From Deltaproteobacteria bacterium (GTDB lineage: Bacteria; Desulfobacterota; UBA8473): a DNA stretch of 17,925 bases. Position 1 is the stretch's first letter. Each line of letters opens with the position of its first letter. The notes below the pieces were generated by a model. The model saw nothing but the letters and a program-made list of their open reading frames with translations. It was not told the origin of the DNA and ran no database searches. The stretch is taken from contig DAOWME010000032.1 of NCBI GenBank assembly GCA_030643245.1, forward strand, positions 1-17,925, in the 5' to 3' direction. Shown one piece after another: positions 7,485 through 14,864 of the stretch. The translations under genes and the position numbers were made by a program.

Positions 7485-8411
7485 ATGTGGAAGCGGAAGA
7501 AGATCGGTGTACTTATGGGAGGATTATCGGCGGAACGAGAGATCTCGTTATTGACCGGTAATGCTGTGCTTTCCGCCCTGATAGAGATGGGCTACAATGC
7601 TTGCTCCGTGGATGTGGGCAGGGACGTCGCACAGAGTATAACTGAGGAGAGGATTGACGTGGCCTTTATCGCACTTCACGGGAGGTGGGGAGAGGACGGC
7701 ACTATCCAGGGTATGCTGGAGATTATGGGGATTCCTTACACTGGATCCGGAGTGCTGGCCAGTGCCCTGGCTATGGACAAACCTATGACCAAAAGAGTTC
7801 TGAACTTCCACAAACTCCCAACTCCGAGGTTTGAGGTTGTGAGTGGTTTGAAAGAGCTGAAAGAGAGAACAAGACTCGGATTCCCGGTGGTGGTGAAGCC
7901 GGTATCGGAGGGGTCGACTATCGGGGTAAGCGTAGTGGAAGAGAGGGAGGGATTGGCAGATGCTATTGAAGAAGCAGGCAGGTCCGGTAGCCACGTAATG
8001 ATAGAGGAATTTATCGACGGATCAGAGATTACTGTGGGGATTTTGAACGGGCAACCCCTTCCAGTAATTGAGATTATCCCCAGCAGCGGATTCTATGATT
8101 ACAAATCAAAATACACCAGTGGGATGACGGAGTATATTTTACCTCCCCGGTTGACACGAAACCAGTCACTTGAGGCGCAAGGTCTTGGATTGAAGACTTA
8201 TCGAGCTATAGGTTGCCATGGGGCAGCGAGAGTGGACATGATCCTGACCTCAAAAGGAGACTTCGATATAGTTGAGCACAGTATACTTGAGATTAATACC
8301 GTTCCTGGCATGACACATACAAGCTTGCTGCCAAAGGCCGCCGGTCATGCCGGGTTCAGTTTTGACAGTTTGGTGGAAGAGATTCTGAAAAGCGCCAAGC
8401 TGCACTTATAA
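7485..8411 (+). CDS. ddl: D-alanine--D-alanine ligase
   Basis: Ddl is a cytoplasmic ATP-grasp ligase that makes the D-Ala-D-Ala later added to the peptide stem by MurF. The product of 308 residues (from ATG 7485) is typical for DdlB. Motifs are M-G-G-L-S-A-E-R-E-I-S (11-21) with the substrate-binding Glu, H-G-R-W-G-E-D-G-T-I-Q-G (65-76), V-V-K-P-V-S-E-G-S-T-I-G-V-S in the ATP-grasp domain, E-E-F-I-D-G-S-E-I-T-V, F-Y-D-Y-K-S-K-Y, and E-I-N-T-V-P-G-M-T with metal-ligating Glu/Asn. An in-frame GTG at 7470 would overlap murB by 11 nt. I prefer ATG 7485, which gives a conventional N-terminus 4 nt after the murB stop, but both have poor Shine-Dalgarno sequences. Confidence 0.95.
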   Translation: MWKRKKIGVLMGGLSAEREISLLTGNAVLSALIEMGYNACSVDVGRDVAQSITEERIDVAFIALHGRWGEDGTIQGMLEIMGIPYTGSGVLASALAMDKPMTKRVLNFHKLPTPRFEVVSGLKELKERTRLGFPVVVKPVSEGSTIGVSVVEEREGLADAIEEAGRSGSHVMIEEFIDGSEITVGILNGQPLPVIEIIPSSGFYDYKSKYTSGMTEYILPPRLTRNQSLEAQGLGLKTYRAIGCHGAARVDMILTSKGDFDIVEHSILEINTVPGMTHTSLLPKAAGHAGFSFDSLVEEILKSAKLHL

Positions 8412-8436
8412 CCGACAACCAATGTGTCTTTTACAC

Positions 8437-8442
8437 GGAGGG
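8437..8442 (+). promoter_or_regulatory. Ribosome binding site that fixes the ftsQ start
   Basis: GGAGGG lies 8 nt before ATG 8451. The upstream in-frame GTG at 8424 has no comparable site and would place this motif inside the coding sequence, so 8451 is the better start. Confidence 0.75.
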
Positions 8443-8450
8443 TGTTTAGG

Positions 8451-9311
8451 ATGAAGAGTCTAGGAACGAAAAAGGTAAAGAAAGGTAAATTGGGTGACCG
8501 GCGTAATGGTAAGAATGAGAGAGAACACCCTGGTCTGCTTTTATGGTTATCCAAGGTGAGTGTCCTTGTGTTTTTGGTCGGTGGAGTAGGGCTGTTTGCC
8601 TATATCTTCTTCGGATATCTCTATACATCCCCCTATTTCCGAGTCCGGGAAATCATTGTGAACGGGGAGAAAAAGCTTTCTAAGATAGAGGTCCTGAACC
8701 TGGCAAGGATTGACATCGGAAGTAATATACTTGCCGTGGGTCTCAAAGATATCAGTAAAAGAATAGAACAGCACCCTTGGGTGGAACAGGCCATGGTGAA
8801 ACGAAGATTGCCCCGGAAGATAGTTATTGACATCATTGAGAGGACCCCCGCTGTCATGATTAACTTAGACCGACTATACCTGGTGGACAAAAAAGGCTTC
8901 ATCTTCAAGGAGGTAGGTCCTGAGGATTTCTTCGATATCCCTGTCCTGACGGGGCTGGAGTCTGAAGATCCGGCAAATAATGAGAGTGTCTCCAAAAGGC
9001 TTATCGAAAAGGCCTTGAGCATTCTCTATGTGGCCACTAAAGGAAAGGTCATGGGCACCAAAGAGATATCGGAGATCCATATGGATCCTCGTGCCGGCTT
9101 GACCCTATTCACGGTGAAGGACGCAACCCAGGTGAAGTTAGGGTTTGGTGATTATACAGAGAAGCTGAATAATCTTAAAAAGATAATGGCTGACCTTGAG
9201 AAAAAACGTGAAAAGGCAGAATACATCAACCTAAGCTACGGTAAAAAGGTCTATGTGAAATTGTACAAGACAAAATCGTCACAGACCCTGGTGGCCTTGA
9301 GGGGGAGGTAG
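8451..9311 (+). CDS. ftsQ: Cell division protein FtsQ (DivIB/POTRA family)
   Basis: FtsQ is a bitopic inner-membrane protein that scaffolds the FtsQLB divisome subcomplex. The 286-residue product has a short, strongly basic cytoplasmic tail (1-28), one transmembrane segment (about 33-58) and a periplasmic POTRA domain (about 62-131). The POTRA contains Y-F-R-V-R-E-I-I-V-N-G, I-D-I-G-S-N-I-L and H-P-W-V-E-Q-A-M-V-K-R-R-L-P, the usual FtsQ hallmark. A beta domain follows, with L-Y-L-V-D-K-K-G-F-I-F and I-P-V-L-T-G-L-E. There are no enzyme motifs, as expected. Sequence divergence is high in this family, but the position between ddl and ftsA and the domain order make the call safe. The start is set by the Shine-Dalgarno at 8437-8442. 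FtsL and FtsB are not in the window. Confidence 0.93.
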   Translation: MKSLGTKKVKKGKLGDRRNGKNEREHPGLLLWLSKVSVLVFLVGGVGLFAYIFFGYLYTSPYFRVREIIVNGEKKLSKIEVLNLARIDIGSNILAVGLKDISKRIEQHPWVEQAMVKRRLPRKIVIDIIERTPAVMINLDRLYLVDKKGFIFKEVGPEDFFDIPVLTGLESEDPANNESVSKRLIEKALSILYVATKGKVMGTKEISEIHMDPRAGLTLFTVKDATQVKLGFGDYTEKLNNLKKIMADLEKKREKAEYINLSYGKKVYVKLYKTKSSQTLVALRGR

Positions 9312-9326
9312 GAGGAGGTAAAAACA

Positions 9327-10556
9327 ATGGGTAGCATGCAGAACAATATAGTGGTCGGTTTGGACGTGGGTACCACAAAGACCTGTGCCGTTGTCGGTGA
9401 AATAAACAACGGAGATGTTGACATTGTTGGGATCGGTTCTCATCCGTCAGTGGGACTCCGGAAGGGGGTCATCGTAAATATCGAGAGTACAGTGACCTCT
9501 TTGAAGAAAACAATTGAGGAAGCTGAGTTGATGGCAGGCCTGGAAATTGATTCTGCCTATACAGGGATTTCAGGTAACCATATACAGGGGCTCAATAGCC
9601 AGGGAATCGTTCCCATCAAGGAAAGAGAGGTAAGAAGAGGGGATGTCAAGAAGGTCATAGACCAAGCCAAAGCGGTTGCTATCCCGCTGGACAGGGAGGT
9701 CATCCATGTCTTGCCCCAGGAGTTTATTGTGGATGACCAGGATGGCATACAAGAACCCATTGGGATGATCGGTGTGAGATTGGAGACCAGGGTTCATATT
9801 GTAACCGGCGCAACGACTTCATCACAGAATATTATCAAGTGCGCTGAAAGGACAGGTCTGGATGTCTCTGAAATTGTCCTGGAGCAGCTGGCCTCCAGCG
9901 AGGCAATCCTGAGCTCGGACGAAAAAGAACTGGGCGTTCTACTGATGGATATTGGCGGGGGTACGACAGATATTGCTATCTTTTCAAATGGGAGTATTAA
10001 ACACACATCCGTATTGGCATTAGGAGGGAATCACATTACCGGTGATATAGCCATAGGCTTGAGGACTCCTACTGTTAGCGCGGAAAAGATCAAGAAGATG
10101 TACGGATGCGCATTTTCGTCTATGGTTAACAAGGATGAGACAATAGAAGTTCCCGGCGTTGGAGGGAGGGCGCCAGGGATGTATCCCCGGCGACAGTTAT
10201 GTGACATCATTGGGCCTCGGGTGGAAGAGATTCTCTCACTGGTTAGAAGGGAATTGACCAAGTCGAATTGTGAGGGGTTGATTGCGTCAGGCATAGTCAT
10301 GACAGGGGGCACCGCATTACTGGAAGGCTTGTCCGAGCTTGGGGAAAGGATGTTTGATCTTCCAGTGAGAATAGGTTATCCCACCGGGATTGGTGGATTG
10401 GTCGATGTGGTAAGCAACCCCATGTACAGTACGGGGGTAGGGTTGGTTCTCTATGGTAGCAAAAACCGGAATGGACGGGGATTTACAGGGAAAGACAGTA
10501 ACAGATTCGCCAGGCTTTCCGGTAGAGTGAAGAGGTGGTTTGAAGAGGTATTTTAA
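9327..10556 (+). CDS. ftsA: Cell division protein FtsA
   Basis: FtsA is an actin-fold ATP-binding protein that tethers FtsZ filaments to the inner membrane and signals to late divisome proteins. The 409-residue product has the phosphate-1 motif G-L-D-V-G-T-T-K-T (11-19), the inserted 1C/SHS2 domain (about 90-160), the phosphate-2 motif L-M-D-I-G-G-G-T-T-D-I-A-I-F (206-219), the adenosine motif M-T-G-G-T-A-L-L-E-G-L near 325-335, and a C-terminal amphipathic, basic-hydrophobic membrane-targeting helix (R-V-K-R-W-F-E-E-V-F at the very end). ATG 9327 is preceded by GGAGGAGG (9311-9318) with an 8-nt spacer; that site overlaps the ftsQ stop. The strong sites before ftsA and ftsZ fit the high protein levels these genes need. 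Confidence 0.97.
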   Translation: MGSMQNNIVVGLDVGTTKTCAVVGEINNGDVDIVGIGSHPSVGLRKGVIVNIESTVTSLKKTIEEAELMAGLEIDSAYTGISGNHIQGLNSQGIVPIKEREVRRGDVKKVIDQAKAVAIPLDREVIHVLPQEFIVDDQDGIQEPIGMIGVRLETRVHIVTGATTSSQNIIKCAERTGLDVSEIVLEQLASSEAILSSDEKELGVLLMDIGGGTTDIAIFSNGSIKHTSVLALGGNHITGDIAIGLRTPTVSAEKIKKMYGCAFSSMVNKDETIEVPGVGGRAPGMYPRRQLCDIIGPRVEEILSLVRRELTKSNCEGLIASGIVMTGGTALLEGLSELGERMFDLPVRIGYPTGIGGLVDVVSNPMYSTGVGLVLYGSKNRNGRGFTGKDSNRFARLSGRVKRWFEEVF

Positions 10557-10581
10557 AAACAAATAAGGAGGTGCACTACTA

Positions 10582-11751
10582 ATGTTTGAAATCGATGAAA
10601 ACACAAAACAACCGGCTAGAATCAAGGTATTTGGAGTTGGGGGTGCTGGATGTAACGCTGTAAACACCATGATTCAATCGAAGCTGGAAGGGGTTGACTT
10701 TGTTGCCACCAATACGGATGCCCAGGCCCTAAAGAGATCTGATACTTCATTGAGGCTGCAGCTGGGGGAGAGGCTAACAAAGGGCCTGGGGGCCGGCGCT
10801 GATCCGGAAGTTGGTAAGAAAGCAGCCGAGGAAGACAGGGAGAGGATAAAGGAATTGCTGGTAGACACGGAAATGGTTTTTATTACGGCCGGTATGGGTG
10901 GAGGCACGGGAACCGGAGGGGCCCCTGTGGTGGCTGAGATTTCCAAGGAGGTTGGAGCGCTCACAGTAGCCGTAGTGACCAAGCCCTTTGTCTTTGAAGG
11001 AAAAAGGCGCCAGAGGCTGGCAGAAGAAGGAATAAAGGAATTGGAGAAGGTGACGGATACGTTGATTACTATACCCAATCAGAGACTTCTCTCAATCACC
11101 GGAAAGAACACTTCACTCATCGATGCATTCCATATAGCTGATGAGGTTTTACTATACGCCGTGAAGGGTATCTCCGATCTTATCACTGTAAGTGGTCTCA
11201 TTAATCTGGATTTTGCTGATGTTAAGACAATAATGTCGGAAAGGGGGATGGCCCTCATGGGAACAGGATCCTCTAATAGTGAGAATCGCGCGGTACAGGC
11301 TGCCCAGGATGCCATATCCAGTCCTCTCCTGCAAGATTTAACCATAGAGGGAGCTAAAGGGATTCTCATCAACATTACCGGAGGGACAGACTTGGCTTTG
11401 CATGAGATAAATGAAGCGTCCATATTGATCCAAGAACAAGCACATGAAGATGCTAATATAATCTTCGGAGCAGTAATTGATGAACTTATGGAAGACGACT
11501 TACGTGTCACTGTTATTGCTACCGGTTTCAGCAACGGCACAGAGGAGACCCACGATGACATCAAAGCCGTTTCAAAGTTTAAAAAACCTGCCGGTAAGGT
11601 TATGAGCGAGGATCGAGATATTCCAACTTATATTAGGAAGGATTACGGTGACAGGGAAATAACACGCTTGGGCATGATAATCCCGGATTTTCCCGAAGAT
11701 GAGGTTGGATATGAGGTCCCTGCCTTCTTGAGAAGACAACTTAGGGAATAA
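10582..11751 (+). CDS. ftsZ: Cell division GTPase FtsZ
   Basis: FtsZ is the tubulin-like GTPase that forms the Z-ring at the division site. The 389-residue product has G-V-G-G-A-G-C-N-A-V-N (18-28), the tubulin signature G-G-G-T-G-T-G-G (106-113), and the T7 synergy loop N-L-D-F-A-D-V (208-214), which completes the GTPase site of the neighbouring subunit. A variable linker of about 50 residues leads to a conserved C-terminal peptide (V-P-A-F-L-R-R-Q) that binds FtsA and other partners; the protein then ends L-R-E. ATG 10582 has a near-consensus Shine-Dalgarno, AAGGAGGT (10565-10572), with a 9-nt spacer, the strongest in the run. A radical SAM gene begins 2 nt after its stop. Confidence 0.98.
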   Translation: MFEIDENTKQPARIKVFGVGGAGCNAVNTMIQSKLEGVDFVATNTDAQALKRSDTSLRLQLGERLTKGLGAGADPEVGKKAAEEDRERIKELLVDTEMVFITAGMGGGTGTGGAPVVAEISKEVGALTVAVVTKPFVFEGKRRQRLAEEGIKELEKVTDTLITIPNQRLLSITGKNTSLIDAFHIADEVLLYAVKGISDLITVSGLINLDFADVKTIMSERGMALMGTGSSNSENRAVQAAQDAISSPLLQDLTIEGAKGILINITGGTDLALHEINEASILIQEQAHEDANIIFGAVIDELMEDDLRVTVIATGFSNGTEETHDDIKAVSKFKKPAGKVMSEDRDIPTYIRKDYGDREITRLGMIIPDFPEDEVGYEVPAFLRRQLRE

Positions 11752-11753
11752 GT

Positions 11754-13436
11754 ATGTCCTGGGCCCTGATTGACAAAGCCAGGAAAACTGTTGCTCAAGA
11801 AGATGGGGCGATCATAAAATCGTGGGGCGGCAAGATAACCGTTGCGATTGCATATCCCAATGTCTACTATGTTGGGATGTCAAACCTCGGTTTTCACACC
11901 ATCTATTGTTGGCTAAACAGCTTTCCGGAGGTTCTTTGTGAAAGGGTATTCCTCCCTGAAAAAGATGAATATCAAGAGTACATAAATACCAAAACCGCCC
12001 TCTTTACCCTGGAATCGCAGAAGCGTCTCTACGAGTTTGATATCATTGCATTTTCCATCTCTTTTGAAAACGATTACATAAATATCCTGAGGATGCTGGA
12101 TCTGGCAAAGATACCCCTGGAAAGGGAAAAGAGGGACAATGGCCATCCCTTGATCATCGCCGGTGGTGTTGCATCAACCCTGAATCCGGAGCCCATTTCG
12201 AATTTCATTGATCTCTTTGTGATTGGTGAAGGTGAAGAGATTCTTCCGGAGTTCATTGAGTCGTACAAGAACGACGTTGAGGAGGGATACGGGAAGGACG
12301 AGATCCTGGAAAGGATGGCGTCCATATCGGGTATTTATGTCCCACGGTGTTACTGTGTGAGTTATAATAGTGACGGTACGATCAAGGACTTTACGCCGAG
12401 GGGTAGATTCAGCCGGAAGGTCAAGAGAAGATGGATAAAATGCATTGACAAGATCGAGACGCATTCAGTCATCCTCACTCCCAATACGGAGTTTGGGGAT
12501 ATGTTCTTGATGGAGATGACACGTGGGTGTAAGTGGGCTTGTCGATTCTGCACTCTCAGTTTTACATATCGGCCGTATCGCAGGAGGGGGATTGAAAGTC
12601 TCAGCAGCACAGCCAACAACGGCCTGAATAAGAGCGGTAGGATAGGGCTTATAGGTGCGGATGTTTTAGACCACCCCGGACTTTCCGACTTGTGTGAATT
12701 GATTGTGACAAATAACGGAAAGGTCTCTGTTGCCTCCTTGAGGGCAGACTCTCTCAGTGACAAGGTTGTCAAATATCTGAAGGAAAGCGGGCATAAAACG
12801 ATTACCCTCGCACCGGAAGTCGGTTCAGAGAGGTTACTGAGGGTTATAGATAAGAGGATCACCGAGAGAGATATCCTCAATGCGGTAGACACGGTGATCG
12901 GCAATGATATTTTGAACCTTAAGCTCTATTTCATGGTTGGCTTGCCTACAGAAACTCTCGAGGATGTTGAAGCGATTGTTCGTGTCACAAAGACGATAAA
13001 GCATCATGTCTTGAAGATAAGTAAGGGTAATAGACGCCTTGGGAGAATAACCCTTAGCGTTAACTGTTTCGTCCCAAAGCCTGCCACCCCGTTTCAGTGG
13101 CATCCGCTTGCTGATATAAAGATCCTCGGTGACCGGTTGAAGATCATAAGAAAGGCCTTAAAGATGGAAGGGAACGTCAATGTTACTACCGATATACCGA
13201 AATGGGCTTATATCCAGGCCCTCTTAAGTAAGGGAGACAGGAGGATAGGGAGGATCATCCTCGCGGCCCACAGATTTGGAGGAGATTGGAAGAGGGCATT
13301 CCGAGAGGTTGACGTGAACCCCGACTTCTATGTCTACAGGCAAAGAGACGCCGACGAAATATTCCCATGGGATTTCATAGACCACGGGATAAAGAAGGAG
13401 AGTCTGTTGGCCGGGTATAATAAAGCATTGGCCTAG
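11754..13436 (+). CDS. Radical SAM protein with N-terminal cobalamin-binding-like domain, function unknown
   Basis: The 560-residue product has the architecture of B12-dependent-type radical SAM proteins (TIGR03960-like). The N-terminal part (about 20-190) resembles a B12-binding domain, with Y-P-N-V-Y-Y-V-G-M-S-N-L-G-F, L-I-I-A-G-G-V and F-V-I-G-E-G-E-E-I-L-P. The radical SAM core carries the 4Fe-4S motif C-x3-C-x2-C at Cys259, Cys263 and Cys266 (R-G-C-K-W-A-C-R-F-C). Further core features are S-V-A-S-L-R-A-D-S-L, T-L-A-P-E-V-G-S-E-R-L and F-V-P-K-P-A-T-P-F-Q-W. The N-terminal domain lacks an obvious D-x-H-x-x-G cobalamin motif, so true B12 binding is uncertain. ATG 11754 follows the ftsZ stop by 2 nt and uses AGGGA (11743-11747) inside the ftsZ 3' end, so it is probably co-transcribed and translationally coupled with ftsZ. 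Substrate and reaction are unknown. Confidence 0.88.
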   Translation: MSWALIDKARKTVAQEDGAIIKSWGGKITVAIAYPNVYYVGMSNLGFHTIYCWLNSFPEVLCERVFLPEKDEYQEYINTKTALFTLESQKRLYEFDIIAFSISFENDYINILRMLDLAKIPLEREKRDNGHPLIIAGGVASTLNPEPISNFIDLFVIGEGEEILPEFIESYKNDVEEGYGKDEILERMASISGIYVPRCYCVSYNSDGTIKDFTPRGRFSRKVKRRWIKCIDKIETHSVILTPNTEFGDMFLMEMTRGCKWACRFCTLSFTYRPYRRRGIESLSSTANNGLNKSGRIGLIGADVLDHPGLSDLCELIVTNNGKVSVASLRADSLSDKVVKYLKESGHKTITLAPEVGSERLLRVIDKRITERDILNAVDTVIGNDILNLKLYFMVGLPTETLEDVEAIVRVTKTIKHHVLKISKGNRRLGRITLSVNCFVPKPATPFQWHPLADIKILGDRLKIIRKALKMEGNVNVTTDIPKWAYIQALLSKGDRRIGRIILAAHRFGGDWKRAFREVDVNPDFYVYRQRDADEIFPWDFIDHGIKKESLLAGYNKALA

Positions 13437-13459
13437 TCTTTTTTTCTCCTTTTCTGTAA

Positions 13460-14350
13460 CTAGTGTTCGTTCGTCAGTCTCCTTGATGCCTCAAGGTACT
13501 TCTCCTTGGTCTTTTCTATGATCTCTTTTGGCAACTTAGGAGGAGGGGGGGTCTGATCCCAGTCCACTGATATCAGATAGTCTCGCAGGAATTGTTTGTC
13601 GAAGCTCTTTTGAGCTTTGCCTGGCTGGTACTCATCCATCGGCCAGAAACGGGAGGAATCCGGGGTCAGGAGTTCATCTATCAGCATTAATTTGTCATTG
13701 CAGACCCCGAATTCAAACTTAGTGTCTGCAATGATTATCCCCTTCTCTTCTGCTATTCGGCTTCCTGTAGCATATATTTCCATGCTTATCCTGATTACAT
13801 CATCGGCGAGTTTGTCCCCTATGATTTCCTTCATCCGTTCTATGGTTATGTTCTCATCATGAAAACCATCCATCGCCTTGGTAGATGGCGTAAAGACGGG
13901 GTTCGTTAGCCTGGAAGATTCTACAAGCCCTCCTGGGAGACTCATGCCACAGACAGCCCCTCTTTGGTGATACTCTTTCCATGCAGAACCTGCCAGGTAC
14001 CCACGGACAATGCATTCTACGGAGAGAGGTGTCGCTTTCTTAACCAGCATACTTCTCCCTTCCAAGATGCTGTCATACTCATGATATTCTTGAGGGAGAT
14101 CTCTAACATCAGTCGATACCAGATGGTTGGTTATTATACCCCCCATGACTTCGAACCAGTATTTGGATATCTGGGTCAAGATCCTTCCTTTACCGGGGAT
14201 TCCATCTCCCATGACCACATCAAAAGCGGATATCCTGTCTGTTGCCACTATCACTAGGGTGTTACCTAGCGTGTAGATGTCTCTTACCTTCCCCCTTCCC
14301 AAAAGCTTTGGGCCTTTAAAATTTGTTTCAAGTACGACATTCTCTGGCAT
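13460..14350 (-). CDS. purC: Phosphoribosylaminoimidazole-succinocarboxamide synthase PurC
   Basis: PurC (SAICAR synthetase) is the cytoplasmic ATP-dependent enzyme that joins aspartate to CAIR in de novo purine synthesis. The 296-residue product, of the longer bacterial/yeast-ADE1-like size class, shows G-K-V-R-D-I-Y (19-25), A-T-D-R-I-S-A-F-D-V, V-E-C-I-V-R-G-Y-L-A-G-S-A-W, D-T-K-F-E-F-G-V and D-E-L-L-T-P-D-S-S-R-F-W-P. All are standard SAICAR synthetase signatures. ATG 14350 is preceded on the minus strand by AGGGG with an 8-nt spacer. It is convergent with the radical SAM gene; the 23-nt gap is T-rich on the plus strand, with no clear hairpin. It stands alone here, without other pur genes. 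Confidence 0.96.
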   Translation of the reverse strand: MPENVVLETNFKGPKLLGRGKVRDIYTLGNTLVIVATDRISAFDVVMGDGIPGKGRILTQISKYWFEVMGGIITNHLVSTDVRDLPQEYHEYDSILEGRSMLVKKATPLSVECIVRGYLAGSAWKEYHQRGAVCGMSLPGGLVESSRLTNPVFTPSTKAMDGFHDENITIERMKEIIGDKLADDVIRISMEIYATGSRIAEEKGIIIADTKFEFGVCNDKLMLIDELLTPDSSRFWPMDEYQPGKAQKSFDKQFLRDYLISVDWDQTPPPPKLPKEIIEKTKEKYLEASRRLTNEH

Positions 14351-14425
14351 CTAACAACCCCTGTCTTTGAAGGTTTTCCTCCCGTCTATGGAGAAATGGT
14401 GTTGCACTTATAACATCTTTATAGA

Positions 14426-14455
14426 TATATATCCCCGGGATATTTACAGTCACAA
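14426..14455 (-). promoter_or_regulatory. Candidate purC promoter with an embedded palindrome
   Basis: On the minus strand TTGTGA (14455-14450) and TATATA (14431-14426), 18 nt apart, could be sigma-70 -35 and -10 boxes for purC. An odd palindrome, ATATCCC-C-GGGATAT (14429-14443), lies between and overlaps the -10, which would suit an operator. The region is AT-rich, so chance matches are easy; this is a suggestion only. Confidence 0.3.
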
Positions 14456-14499
14456 AGCTCCCTAGAACACCCGCTCTTTTTTAAAAGGGGGGGCAACTG

Positions 14500-14567
14500 C
14501 GTAACTCAACATCAGTAGGACTCTACTGAGTGGGCTAGAATGACTGGGTTTTCCAACCCGTAACTCA
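14500..14567 (+). other. Two hairpins bounded by 9-bp direct repeats in the purC-MFS intergenic region
   Basis: CGTAACTCA occurs at 14500-14508 and again at 14559-14567. Between them are a perfect 7-bp hairpin (TCAGTAG 14512-14518, loop GACT, CTACTGA 14523-14529) and a 5-bp hairpin (GGGTT 14546-14550, loop TTCC, AACCC 14555-14559). Neither is followed by a T-run, so they do not look like terminators. No tRNA or known riboswitch fold was recognised. The rest of 14351-14864 holds no gene I can support. Confidence 0.5.
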
Positions 14568-14657
14568 TATAGATACCGATTATATAGGCTTTTCAAACAG
14601 AATGCAATGACATTTTTCGACCTGTGCGGTTGGGCAGGTTTACCGCTTGCCGGCTGC

Positions 14658-14680
14658 TTATTTCGTCCCCGGCCCTAAGC
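14658..14680 (+). repeat. Orphan terminal motif of the foldback element
   Basis: These 23 bases match the right end of the element at 16180-16365 (positions 16344-16366) with one mismatch, centred on TTATTTCGTCCCCG. No inverted partner or internal arm of the element is found next to it. The motif is closed by TGCTTA (14656-14661) and TAAGCA (14676-14681), a 6-bp inverted repeat. Just upstream, GCGGT (14626-14630) pairs with ACCGC (14642-14646). It may be a decayed or solo element end. Confidence 0.6.
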
Positions 14681-14819
14681 AGAATAAATTAACTTTAGGC
14701 ACTTGTAACTTTTTGTGTAACTGCACAAGTTAGGAAAAGTGTAAACTACTTTTGAAGTTGAATGAAAGATGCCAAATGGTGGTTTTTTTTAAATACCCAC
14801 AAGATGTTATAGTTGGCGT

Positions 14820-14847
14820 TGCCGCCATTTTATGTTACGATGCGGCA
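14820..14847 (+). promoter_or_regulatory. Inverted repeat just before the MFS ribosome binding site
   Basis: TGCCGC (14820-14825) and GCGGCA (14842-14847) form a 6-bp GC-rich stem with a 16-nt loop, 7 nt before the Shine-Dalgarno AGGAGG (14855-14860). It could be an operator or a 5'-UTR hairpin for the transporter gene; position is the only support. Confidence 0.3.
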
Positions 14848-14864
14848 CTTTGAAAGGAGGAGAA

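Noticed and set aside
13434..13459. T-rich tract after the radical SAM gene as a terminator
   Set aside because: There is a good T-run but only a 4-bp GGCC match upstream, too weak to call a stem.
14770..14800. T8 run at about 14783 as a rho-independent terminator
   Set aside because: No stable stem precedes it on the plus strand; only CCA/TGG with a tiny loop is possible.
14351..14864. tRNA, riboswitch or small gene between purC and the MFS gene
   Set aside because: No cloverleaf, no recognisable aptamer core and no start codon with a ribosome binding site were found apart from the MFS start itself.
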